From Climacteris rufus (lineage: Eukaryota; Chordata; Aves; Passeriformes; Climacteridae): DNA of 64,000 nucleotides. A program made the translations under genes and the position numbers. Positions 53,048 through 63,665 of this stretch are shown here, piece after piece (positions within the stretch are counted from its first letter, which is position 1; every line of letters starts with the position of its first letter). The DNA is taken from assembly GCA_013398175.1 (NCBI GenBank), contig VZRZ01005138.1:583817-647816 (forward strand), given 5' to 3'. The notes under the pieces were generated by a model, which worked only from the letters and a program-made list of their open reading frames with translations, did no database searches and was not told the origin of the DNA.

Positions 53048-53184
53048 TTTTTTTTTTTTTTTTNNNNNNNNNNNNNNNNNNNNNNNNNNNNNNNNNNNNN
53101 NNNNNNNNNNNNNNNNNNNNNNNNNNNNNNNNNNNNNNNNNNNNNNNNNNNNNNNNNNNNNAAAAAAAAAAAAAAAAAAAAAAA
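53048..53184. other. Assembly gap inside a poly-T / poly-A foldback
   Basis: Sixteen T (53048-53063), 98 N (53064-53161), then 23 A (53162-53184). The gap interrupts a homopolymer region in DPYD intron 21. ORFs that cross it are artefacts. Confidence 0.98.
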
Positions 53185-54082
53185 GCTGGAAGTTAAATTT
53201 GGTTGTAAGCTGCACCTTTGCGACAGCAGGGACCTGGAGTACTCTTTTTCATTACTGCGGTGCTGTCCTCCTCAACAAAACTGTATTGAAAAAACTGAGA
53301 AAGGAATATAGTCCCACAACTGGAACTGCCAGGGAATTCAGCTGCTAGGGAGAGAATCAGAGCAGAATCCATTCGTTTTAATGTATACAGAAAAAGAAAT
53401 CATTTTGTCACTAAACTGAGCAGTTGTGGGTTTGACTATACACAAGGAGCAGACCTGTTCAGTAGGATATTATTTTTGCAATGCTACAATAGCTGCATTT
53501 AATATTAATGTATCAAACATTTTATGGTGATTAGCTTTTCATTAGTCATCATATTAGTAAACCTGTATTTGTAAATACAATTCATGGTTCAGCTTTGGCT
53601 CCTGTGTCCATCTTCATGCAGATGCTTTTGTAAAAGACCACACTGTGCTCTAGAGATGATGAACATCACAAGCCTCTCATCAGATCATTAGAAAGCCATA
53701 CACAGTGTAGGTACTGCATCTCATACAGCAAGTTCAAAGGGAACACACATTAGGAAGGTACCTGCCTTCCACCTGATTTTTTTTGCTAATAAAGGTGAGG
53801 TACAGTCAGAGAGCGAGAGATGAAAAGAAGAAATGTTAGAAAGAAAACTATGGATCAAAGAATAAAAAGCCACCAGAATCTGAGGGTACATGACCAAGGT
53901 TGATTTACAGTAAAGTAGCTAACAAAAATATTTAATCTTATAAAAACTTACTTTACTTGAAAGATTACAGATGCTTTGCCAAGGCTTTTAAAGATACTCT
54001 GAGATTTAGAGACCTCTAAGCCTTGTTTTCAGTACAATAGTTGCAGTACTAGCTAAAGTGGGACTTACAAAAAAATTCAAAT

Positions 54083-54210
54083 CGTAGAATCATACAATAT
54101 CCTGAGTTCAAAGGGACCCACATCATAGGGTCTAATTGCTGGCTGTGCACAGAACAATCCTAAAAAATCACACCATATGCCTGTTAGTATTGTCCAAACA
54201 CTTAGATGAA
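54083..54210 (-). mobile_element. CR1 LINE 3' end fragment
   Basis: The plus strand reads ATCGTAGAATCATACAATATCC and then GTTCAAAGGGACCCAC. This is the reverse complement of the CR1 3' tail, which ends in ATTCTATG-like repeats. It is 5'-truncated, as most CR1 copies are. The adjacent piece (GCTGTGCACAGAACAATCC, CACACCATATGCCTG) also fits a CR1 3' region. Confidence 0.75.
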
Positions 54211-54321
54211 TCTTTATGCCACAATTCAACATGAAAATGAAATCAAGAAATGAAAATTATGCCTTGTGTATCTATCACAATTTTTTATGAAGACCTTGAA
54301 GTAATAAATAAGTAAATAGGG

Positions 54322-54476
54322 GGAGGAGAGGAGAGGAGAGGAGAGGAGAGGAGAGGAGAGGAGAGGAGAGGAGAGGAGAGGAGAGGAGAGGAGAGGAGAG
54401 GAGAGGAGAGGAGAGGAGAGGAGAGGAGAGGAGAGGAGAGGAGAGGAGAGGAGAGGAGAGGAGAGGAGAGGAGAGA
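54322..54476 (+). repeat. GGAGA pentanucleotide microsatellite
   Basis: About 31 almost perfect copies of a GAGAG/GGAGA unit over 155 bp. All purine on the plus strand and all pyrimidine on the minus. It lies in DPYD intron 21, so the transcribed RNA carries the UCUCC form. A minus-strand ORF of serine-proline-leucine repeats (54226-54480) is only a translation of this array. Confidence 0.97.
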
Positions 54477-55574
54477 CCATTATGGGCTACTGCAGGACAA
54501 ATTATTTCTGTGATTCATGCTGGAGTAAATGCTTGGGAGAAGCAGCCTTAGAGTTCCATAAATTAGGGGTGACACATACATAGTTCCACCTGAAATCTCT
54601 ACATTTATGATGAAGATTACAAAATGGTCTTTTCCAGGCAGGCAAGCACAAGGTAAAACTACTCATGTTGAACCACACAGATACATGCCAGGAAGGATCC
54701 ATATGGTACAATGGCAAAATAGCTATGGCAAAATAATGCTGTCCCTAGTTCAATATTCCTCACCTCTCAAGAGGGTTTTACAGATTTAGCACAGCACTGG
54801 ACTAAATGTGGCTAAATGCCTCCTGCAGTGCTGGCTTTTAGATGGGTGCTTACACATCAGCAAAAAAAGACATGCATATATGTATGTGCAAAAGACCATG
54901 TAAATGTATCTGTACAGACAAGGATGAAAAATACTCCAAACACAAAGACTGTAAGCTTGAGGATCTCTGTGGATGTTCTTCCAGCAGGTGGAACAGCATG
55001 TCATGCCCTAGCTAAGAGAGTTATGCCAGAATGTTCAAACTACCAAACAATCTCTACAGCAAGACTTGTGGAGTTAAAAAAATGAAGAAATAAAATAAGC
55101 AGATAAATGGTGACTGAATATTGTGGCATAGGCCCTGAAGGAAAAAGAGCTAAATTATTAGGAAGAAAACACAGGAACATATAAGGAAAGAAATTAAAGT
55201 AATAAGGAGGTAACCTCAGGTAGGCAAATACATCTGTGGGAGCTGTACAAAACTGCAACTGAAAAGAAAAGATCCAGGGCACATACCCACATACAGCAGA
55301 AATTCTGATATTACAGACAAGTGAGAAAAGAATAAACAACTCTGCCAAATATCAAAGTATGAAGTTTCAATTAATATTGAAAAATAGAGAAAATAAAGAG
55401 AAAGGCCATGGGAAAAGATATCCAAAAATAACTCAGATTTTGGATAATCACAGAGGGGTTTTAAATTGATCAAAAAATGGCTATTTGATAGCATGTGGAA
55501 TTTATTTAAATGTTGGAATTTGTCTATCACCAACCCAACAGCCAATCAGACAGATGAGGAAATTTTGAGGAGGC

Positions 55575-55765
55575 ATCAGGAAATTTGTAGCATTCCTCCA
55601 AAGATACAACCAGCCAATGCAGAGGGCATAGCTTTTTCAAGGGCACCTCTCTCTCCTTTAGGCACTGCAATGGGCTCTAAGGTGCCCCCAGAACCTTCTC
55701 TTTTCCAGACTGAACAACCACAAGTGTCTACATAGGGGAGGTGCTCCAACTGTTTGACCATCTTG
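55575..55765 (-). mobile_element. CR1 LINE fragment
   Basis: Read on the minus strand, it contains GGAGCACCTCCCCTATG and GGTTGTTCAGTCTGGAAAAG, followed by AGAGAAGGTTCTGGG. These are hallmark sequences of the CR1 region just 5' of its 3' UTR. It lies about 100 bp from the LTR at 55880-56221 and in the same orientation. A short minus-strand ORF here (55576-55761) is a remnant reading of the element, not a gene. Confidence 0.7.
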
Positions 55766-55879
55766 GTGGCTCTTTAAAGCCTTCCTTAGTGTGTCTGAGT
55801 TTGTCCAGGAACTACTGTTCATGCCTGCAGGCCTCTGGGAATTTCCTCCCGACTTCCTCTTTGTTGGGATGCACCACTC

Positions 55880-56221
55880 CTGAGCTTGGAAGAGATGACT
55901 CCCGAATATTACCAGTTTGCTTGGGCCTCTCTTCCTGCCAGGGCTTTATTTCATGGTCCTCTATCAAGCAGATCCCTGATGAGGCCGTATTCTCAATTCT
56001 CTCTGACTGAAGCTGCTGGTTTTTACCCCCTTGTAAAGTTTGTTATCCCCGAGGCAGTGCCATTGCTGCTGATGGGCTTGGCCTTGGCCAGCGGCGGGGC
56101 CATCTTGGAGCTGGCTGCCAGTGGCTCTGCCACACTCTGGGAGCTTCCAACATCTGCTCACAGAAGCCACCCCTGTAGCCCCACCTCTGTGAAAACCTTG
56201 CTATGCAAATCCAATACAACA
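55880..56221 (-). mobile_element. LTR fragment of endogenous retrovirus, copy 1
   Basis: Read on the minus strand, it starts TGTTGTATTGGATTTGC at 56221 and runs through GGGGCTACAGGGGTGGCTTC, CAGCTCCAAGATG and AAGCCCATCAGCA to GGGGATAAC. AATAAA follows (55945-55950), consistent with U3 then R. The first ~180 bp align clearly with the piece at 62414-62590 in opposite orientation, so the repeat status is visible inside the window. The 3' border is uncertain. No coding retroviral region is attached. Confidence 0.65.
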
Positions 56222-57976
56222 TCCCTCACTGCTGTTTTTGTCATTATGGTTAAAACATTCCCTTCTAAAGAGATGGTCAGACCGAAAGATTGTCACGAAT
56301 CAGCTTTGGCAATGCCTATCGTCTTGTAATTGCTTCAGTCTCATTTAACTGAAGGTGTGAAGATGCTAACCTTATTCTGGCTGAGAAGCTCCTCAGACAT
56401 CACTCAAAAGTATTCAATATCTGTATAAACAAAAGTCTGTGTTTGGGGGAATTCATTTTTCTCTTCCCTGCAGTAGAGTCTCTTTTCTTATTTTTAATCT
56501 ATCTCCTACTACTTGGATCTTTTTTGCTTTTGTACTTGGAGTTAGGTGTGATAAATTATTGACCTCAACATTTTTAATGTTTTTTTTTCTAGTCTTCATG
56601 TCTGTTTTTCCCTCTTGCTAAACTTTTCCCTTCATTCAGTTTATTTGCTTTCGGATGGTATCAGTTTTTTGGTTTTCTGGTGTTTTCAGAAGCAAGCCAT
56701 CTCATTGAAAATGCAGTTATTGGCTGTTGCTTCTTCTTTCTCTTTTTCCCTACATCAATACTCTCCCTGCAAAGAGAACAGAACCATGAAACCTCTGAGG
56801 TCAAGCAGGCTTTGAAAATGCTCATCGTAGTGGGAAAAAAAGAGTAGATTGCTGTTCTTTAGAACTTTTTGTATATATATAAAAGGGAACCTCAGCACAA
56901 GAGGAGGGGAGGATTTTCAAGAGCATGACATAAACTAAAATAAGAGTCCAAAAACCTGAGAGAGGTCTACAGAAGTGGCAAACTAATTAACTGAAACACA
57001 AAGATTATTCAAAATTTCTCCTCGTCTGGTTTTGCCATCCTACCAGTTAACTTGGAATACTGGATATATTGGTAAACTGAAAAATTCTATTGGGAATTTT
57101 GTGGGGTTTTTTGAGCCATTGCTCACGTTGAATTTTATGTTTGGCCTTATTTTTTCAAGAACTCTTACAGGTCTGATCATATAGATATCTGATATTTTCC
57201 CACATACGAAGAAGTCAACAACATCAACAGATATAATTTTTACACTGCTTTATAGAACAGTCTACATGAGAATCCTGATTAAAACAAAATAAATTGCCTA
57301 CTTGTTTTTCCTATTTGGACTTGAAGTTTAAGTAAGCCCTGAAGTGAACACCTAGAATAATTAGCTCATGCTGTTTCATTTTATTGATATTTATTGACTA
57401 CCTAAGGAAAGGGAAAAGCTTCAATGTATGGATTATGCAGTAGACAGGGGTCACAGGTTTTATTTTTACCTTGACATTTACTCATTGTAGACAGTGGATC
57501 AACTACTTAGACAAACATTCTCCAGCTTTAAAAGTTCAGTCTCTAAACCTATGACACAGCTTTTATATGTACTGAACACCAGCCTTTGCCATTGATCCTA
57601 CATGAGGGATGGAGGCATTTAGCACATTGCAAGTAATCAAAAGGTATCATGGAAAGAGCTCATACTGTAGCATTCAAACAGAAAGAAATTCTAAACAGTT
57701 TTGCTTTGTTCTTCAAGGCCCTACCCCTGCTTGATCTGCAACTACTATTCCATTACCTGAATATCTTCATTTTGAAAAATGGCATTAGGGAAATACCTAT
57801 ACACGTACATCACAAATCATTTCCCATTGATTTTGGTTAAAAGCTAGAAAGTCTGCATAAAGACTTGTCTTTGATGCCCTCTAACAAGCTTAAAAGCAGT
57901 AATAACCAACTTGAACTGCTAGAAATGACTGTGCATGTCAACTGCCGATCATTTCTCATGTGTGTATTTTTGTTAC

Positions 57977-58120
57977 CTTGATTGCTGGAATGGGCTTCTT
58001 TGGAACGAAGTGCTTTTTCTCAGGAAGCACAGCAGCCATGTTCTGTGCCTTCAGTTTAATCTTGTTCTCAGCTATTATCTTTTTACGTTGCTCCAGGAAA
58101 GGCCCAAAACTGGGTAGTTT
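57977..58120 (-). CDS. DPYD: DPYD exon 21 (linker helix before the Fe-S domain)
   Basis: Internal exon of 144 nt (48 codons, phase 0 at both ends). The translation begins KLPSFGPFLEQRKKIIAENK, closely matching the same segment of human dihydropyrimidine dehydrogenase, and ends PKKPIPAIK. It is a lysine-rich, largely helical stretch that connects the pyrimidine-binding barrel to the C-terminal Fe-S domain and helps contact the partner subunit in the homodimer (known from the mammalian enzyme, not visible here). The segment AAVLPEKKHFVPKK is the most divergent part compared with human. The acceptor is TTTGTTTCAG at 58121-58130 on the minus strand. The donor is AAG followed by GTAAC (57972-57976). 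The next exon of the gene, 48789-48929, lies 9,047 nt downstream in the direction of transcription. The upstream exon (human exon 20) is not found before the window ends. Confidence 0.96.
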
Positions 58121-61100
58121 CTGAAACAAAAATCAATAAATGCGATTATGCTTAGTAAGCTGGTGTAGTAAAAAGATGAGTTTGATCCCAAATGTGAGAC
58201 CTTAAGTCCATGTTGACTGCAACATGCTTCTTAGTCAGGGAGCTGAAATTGAAATCAGTAAGACTGCGTTAGAGTGAGAAGTGAATAAAAATCAAATATG
58301 AACATTGGGATCTGACTTGGAAATATATACTGAATATTACAATATTAATATCTCACAGCAGAAAAATAGCTGAATTGCAGGTCATCATCCAACAATCTAT
58401 TATTTCCCCATTGCATACTTGCTTGTATATAAAAATGTATCATGTTAAATAATTCAAATGTGTAACTATATTTCTCTTTTATTTTACACTATGTGGAAAG
58501 GCATCATAAAATTATCAGTTTATTTAGAAGGGTTCCACCAGTATTTAAGATTATTTGTGTCAATATCTGAATACACCAATACATGTTTTTAAATCTCAGA
58601 AACATGTATTTTGCAGTGTGATAACAGAAGGCTGTCTTGACCTGTCAAAGTAAGGTTAGCAAACACCAAATGAACTGAAACACATTATCTCCTAATTTAC
58701 CTCTATGTCCCACTTGCAATCTTTTCTGCAACATTTAGTCCTTGAACCCAATTAAGCAAACTCTAGAGGAAGATTTCACTGAATTGCAAAACGCATGTCT
58801 CACCCAACAACCTGAAAGAGCTGGATCAGATTTCTTAAAACACTCATCTTCCTGAAAAAAAAAATCCCTTTGCTTACCTAGCAGAGATATGGATAACTCT
58901 AGTGTACCACAATCACAGATTTAGGTGAGCAAAAAATGGTAGAAAAATGGATTGTTGCTTGATGCAATAGACCATGCCTTCCCTCCCCTGAAACTAGTTC
59001 CTTATTCTGCAAAGGTATTTTATCCACCTAACTAAAGCCTGTTCAGAAGCAACAGCAGTACTGCAGAAACCAGCAGGTAGTAACAGGGGATACATAGCCT
59101 GAGCAGCTGCTGGCATTAATTCACGCTAATAATACAACCTCAAAGAGCATATCCAACAAGATACAGTACCGCTGTGCTTATCAATTTTTTAAGAGGGAAT
59201 TTCAATGTGAATTTTAAACCCCAAATTATTAAAAAATTTACAAATTATTATTTTTTAAAATGAAGTAAATCCAGAAGAGGTTACCCTGCTCTTCTGCTAA
59301 TCCTTTGGAGACAAATTCCTCAATGAGCTCCATCAGTCACAATATCCAACCTTGGGACTTCAGGCTTCTTGCTATGACAAACAAAAGCTTTCTTGGCTGC
59401 TAGGTTTTGGGCACTCTGAGCATACAGCCAGAAGGTGAGGTCCTTGAAATGCTTCCCTGCTTCTGAGACTCGGTTTGTGGCCTGTACACATTTTTAGCTG
59501 CGAGCCAGCACGAGCCTCGCCATCTCCCGGCACTCTCCAGAGCTGTCCTCCTGCAGCCTGGCCCCAAACCCTGCCTGGGTCAAAGCCTCAGTCTGGGCAA
59601 AAGCAAGGCAGGACTGGGGGCTGTTACAGATCCCATCTGTCCCAAACGTAGAGGTAGCCTGAGTCTGCCCGCTGGCAGAGGGCTCTTATTTCATCTGTTC
59701 AATGTGAACTTTGCTCCTGCCTGTCATGTTCAAGGGCTTCCTTACAGACATCAGACTTTCTTTTCTGTGTGGCTGCTGTACATGAAATGTTCTAGGACAT
59801 CTTAAATAAGGCTTTGTGAATTCCAGCAAACAGCAGCAGGGTAGTGGCCTTACATAACGAAGTCAAATAAGACAGCAAAAGCAGAGTTATTTTAAACAGC
59901 AAAACAAGCAGAAGGAAGAATTTGCTGAATTCCAATCTAAACAAGAGCCTCTAAAGCACACACATATAAACTCAATTTTCTACATGACTTTTAGAAAACC
60001 TAAAACTTTTAGCAGATATCTAAAAAATACAAATTTTGTTAAAAAGTGTTTTTACTAGGTTGAATCAATTAGAAATACATTTTTTGCTATGAATAAGTAG
60101 TAGCTGTGTCACTGAGGAACTACTTCCTCTCCATAATTTATGTGCTGATGCCAACAACTTTGGCTTAAGAGGGCAGGAGACCTGATGACAAAGCGTTTTT
60201 GGATTCTTTCCTGTCTGGCCAGGAATTGAATTGCTGACTTTGAGAGCAGGTAGCAAAGCTAATTTTGCTGATGTTTTAACTGAAGTAGTAGAGAGAGGAG
60301 ACAGTTGTTCATAGCTTGACTGACTGAAGATCATCTTTGGGAAGAACAGCCAAATCTTTGCAGAAGAAATCCTTTACTTTCCTGTTTTCTTAATATATGC
60401 CAAATCTCCTAATTTCTACAGAGAAAAACACTGAGAATATTGAAATTAAATAGGTGATTTAAGGAAAAGTTTGGAAAAATAATTCAATTTTGTGTATAGG
60501 TGAAAAGTGAATTACAAAGGTTAATTAATTTTCATCGTTGTGAGATGGAAGTATTTAGATTTTTACATCTAGCATAGCTGCTAGATGGAATGTACAGCAG
60601 GCATTTTGAGAAGTGTGCAATGCCTTCATTTCCATAATTCAGATGTTTTAACATGACATGCGTGCAGTTACATTAAACTATATAATCCATATATTTTAAA
60701 AATAAATCATGATTAATCTAGAAAACTTGTCATCCAACCTTCACATTTGCCATGCACTGCTGTTTTTCAAGAACTTGGCTAAATGGAATTTAAAATAATT
60801 AAGGGAACACATAGGTCTTGGTCCAGGCTTAGGCATATACACAATGAGCTTCCACTGACTTCACAGAAGGTGACTGTGTGCCTATACAAATGGCCTGGTT
60901 ATTTTGTGTTTGGGGTCTAGGAGTTCACAAACAGCCAAGACAAATTTCATTAAACAACACTGAAAACCAGCAATCTTTTCTATAGCAATAAATAATACAT
61001 GAAAATGTAGCCTCAGGAGCTTAGGAAGGACTTATTGATGGTTCCCCTTATGAGTAATGCACAGACACAGGGAATGCTGAGGAGACTGCTTATTGTTCGG

Positions 61101-62413
61101 AGCTGTGGTTTCAAACATTTTGCAGTCAAAGCCATATGAAATGGCAAACAATGTTTTAATGAAGTGTGTTACTGGATATAGCAGAAGTGGTAAAATGGTG
61201 AAATAACTGCAGAAGATATGGATATTTAAGAGATTTTAAAATTAAATCACCTCTAATCATTGTAGGGGATAACTTCTAAGCACAAGGGGGATTTAACAAC
61301 ATTCCCAATGAAAGCACAAGCACAGAGCTTGGTGTATTTAATTCTGTTTGCTTTTGAAATCTTTATGTAGTACTTTTTTTTTTTTAAATTTCCAGATATT
61401 CCAGTGTCACTAAACTCTCCATATACTGATATCTTTGTCATATCAACATCTGCCTAGAAAAAAAAATTAATATGAATATGTGGAGCATAGCAAGTGCTTA
61501 GAAGATTGCAACAAGCAGAGTAATTAGATAATTCTTGTCTACTTATATATCTGTATCAGTGATGTCTATAGCTGCATTATTTGTATCCATCTGTCTCTAT
61601 ATAGACATAATTCAATGTGTTTCTACTGGAGGGATAACATCAAGAATGGAGCCAAAATAAATATATTAAGTGGAATTATTTCATTGTATATAATTGCATT
61701 ATCACAAAACTGTAAGCTTGAAATATTTTGCTGGAGTATTTTACAAAAAGAAAACAAAAATCCAAATCCTCCCCCCACCTCCACTTCCAAAAGCTGCCTT
61801 TTAACTGATGTACTGTATAAATCTTCAGCAACATTGTGATTTTTGTTTCAGTAGTTTCTCCAGGGATTCATCATTGATGAATTTGTTCTTACCAAAAACC
61901 TAAATCCTGCTCATTTAAAGATAACAGTATCTTCCACTAAACCTGTCTCTATTCAGATATAAAAAAGCATTACCCTGCCAATAGAGAACTGACAACTTAA
62001 TGAATCAACAATGAAACCTTAAGCCAGAGAGCTTTAAGGTGAGTAAGTCTGTTTTGATTATAATTTATTCATGGATCAATCTAAAGGTAATTGAGCATAT
62101 TATGAACTGAAGAAGGTGCTTGTTTCCTAATGGCTAAAAGTAGAGAGAATCCTCCTTCAGATTGCTGCATTTTTTATGGGCACAATAGCAAGCAGCCTAA
62201 CCAGTGGAACAGGCTAGTGACCAGGGCAGTGCAATAGGCATCAGATGACCCAGACTTTATTTCTAACTTGGAAATTTATCTGATCCTTCCCCTTCTGGGA
62301 AAATCTATGTATGTCTCCACGATGTAGTCATGGGTTGCTTATTTGGGACCTGTCTGCAACTAAGGGGCTGGATGCCATCTACTGTTACAAGACACAGATT
62401 TCAGCTGGCACAG

Positions 62414-62590
62414 TGCATTGGGTTTGCATGGCGAGGTTTTGGTAGAGGGGAAGCTACAGAGGTGGCTTCTGAGAGAAGCTTCTCCTGTGTCTGATTGAGC
62501 CAAAGGCAGCTGGCTCCAAGATGCACTGGCTACTGGCCAGGGCTGAGCCCATCAGCAATGGTAGTAGTCCTTCCGGGATAACATGAATAC
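62414..62590 (+). mobile_element. LTR fragment of endogenous retrovirus, copy 2
   Basis: It starts TGCATTGGGTTTGCATGG, continues with GAAGCTACAGAGGTGGCTTC, GGCTCCAAGATG and GAGCCCATCAGCAATGG, and ends near GGGATAAC. It is homologous to the minus-strand copy at 55880-56221 and has only the 5' (U3-like) part. The rest is missing or too degraded to see. Confidence 0.6.
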
Positions 62591-62732
62591 ATCAGTAATG
62601 AAAGCAATACTAAGGAAAATGAGGGAGCACTACTGAATGGAAAAAACAACCTTGCAAGGGGTTGCAGAGAAGGCTGAGATACTAAAAACCTTTGCAACCA
62701 TCACTTCCTAACCAAGTCCGCAGGAATCCTTG

Positions 62733-62812
62733 ACCCTAACCCTTACTCTAACCCTAACTACTACCCTAACCCTAACCACTATCCCTACCCACTACCCTCA
62801 CCCTAACCCTAT
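62733..62812 (+). repeat. Degenerate interstitial telomeric repeat, block 1
   Basis: Repeated CCCTAA units with variants (CCCTAACCCTTACTCTAACC, ACTACCCTAACCCTAACC, ACTATCCCTACC, CTCACCCTAACCCTA) spread over 80 bp. The vertebrate telomere motif is present on the plus strand as its C-rich form. Confidence 0.85.
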
Positions 62813-62933
62813 CACCATGGGTGGTTCAGATCAGAAAGATGTAGGAGCAGCATTGTTTGGGCCCTGCTGGGATGGCCTTGGCATGCCTTTTCCAGCCTCA
62901 GTGTTCCTGCAGCTGTAGGCTCTTTGATTCTCT

Positions 62934-63039
62934 CAACCTTAACCCTAACAATTACCTCTAAAAACTACCCTAGCCACTACCCCTAACCACTCCCCAAACC
63001 CTACCCCTAACCAGTACCATAAGCACTCCCCCTAACCAC
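62934..63039 (+). repeat. Degenerate interstitial telomeric repeat, block 2
   Basis: A second, more decayed tract: AACCTTAACCCTAAC, ACTACCCTAGCCACTACCCC, AACCCTACCCCTAACC, CCCCCTAACCAC. It has the same orientation as block 1, from which it is separated by about 120 bp of non-repeat sequence (62813-62933). Confidence 0.75.
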
Positions 63040-63429
63040 AGGTCTCTGCCTGCACATAGCAAAAATAGATAAGAACAAGAATAAATACTGAAAAAGGCAG
63101 GGCAAACTGAACTGCTTAAAGAGTGTACAAATTGCATTGCTGAAATACTCTCTACTGGTTGTAGTGGGGATGCACCAAACAAAGGTCCACATATTTAATG
63201 GCTATGCAAATACATGGATAATTGTCACACCAAAACTTTGCCACATAATGGCAAGCCCTTGTGTGTTTTAGAAATCAAACAAGAGGTGACTCTCCTCTAT
63301 GGCTTGTTTTTCTGAAGAGATCTTTCTCTGAAATTACTTAACCAACAGCTTTCCCTCAGAGGAAATAAAGGAGGAGAAAATATGAATTCTCTAAAGGACT
63401 GGAAAGAAAAAGATGGTCAACTGCCTTAG

Positions 63430-63665
63430 CAGAATCACAGAGTGGCTGAGATTGGAAAGGATGTCTTGATACCATCCAGTCCAATCCCTGCTCAGAGCAG
63501 TGTCTCCTACAGCAGGTTTCACCAGTTTGTCTATGGGAGACAGTGCTGAAAGCCTTGCTAAAGATAACACCTACTGCCCTCCTCTAATCTACCAAGCCAG
63601 TCATTTTCCCCTCTCTAAATCCATGCTGACTACACCCCTCCTATGAAGAGCAGTCGATCTGTGGT
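63430..63665 (-). mobile_element. Composite CR1 fragment with reverse-transcriptase remnant
   Basis: The left part on the plus strand, AGAATCACAGAGTGGCTGAG followed by ATTGGAAAGGATG, is the reversed CR1 3' tail. The right part, read on the minus strand, encodes GVIFSKAFSTVSHR, matching the reverse-transcriptase core motif (F-x-KAF-x-TV-x-H) with its first catalytic aspartate replaced. The two parts are normally far apart in a full-length element, so the copy carries a large internal deletion or two insertions lie side by side. It is inactive. Confidence 0.7.

Larger units (their letters stand above)
48930..57976 (-). other. DPYD: DPYD intron 21
   Basis: A 9,047-nt phase-0 intron with a GTAAC donor and TAG acceptor. 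It is the most repeat-rich part of the window. It contains a possible solo LTR (49.2-49.5 kb), an assembly gap (53.06-53.16 kb), a CR1 3' fragment (54.1 kb), a pentanucleotide microsatellite (54.3-54.5 kb), and a CR1 piece next to an LTR (55.57-56.22 kb). The remaining stretches (49.5-53.0 kb and 56.3-57.9 kb) show nothing I recognise. Confidence 0.9.

Noticed and set aside
52979..53348. Several ORFs with lysine or phenylalanine runs and unknown residues
   Set aside because: They run through the assembly gap and its poly-T and poly-A borders.
54226..54480. 84-codon minus-strand ORF of serine-proline-leucine repeats
   Set aside because: It is only the translation of the GGAGA microsatellite.
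62730..62918. Threonine-leucine repeat ORF
   Set aside because: It is a translation of the telomere-like repeat.
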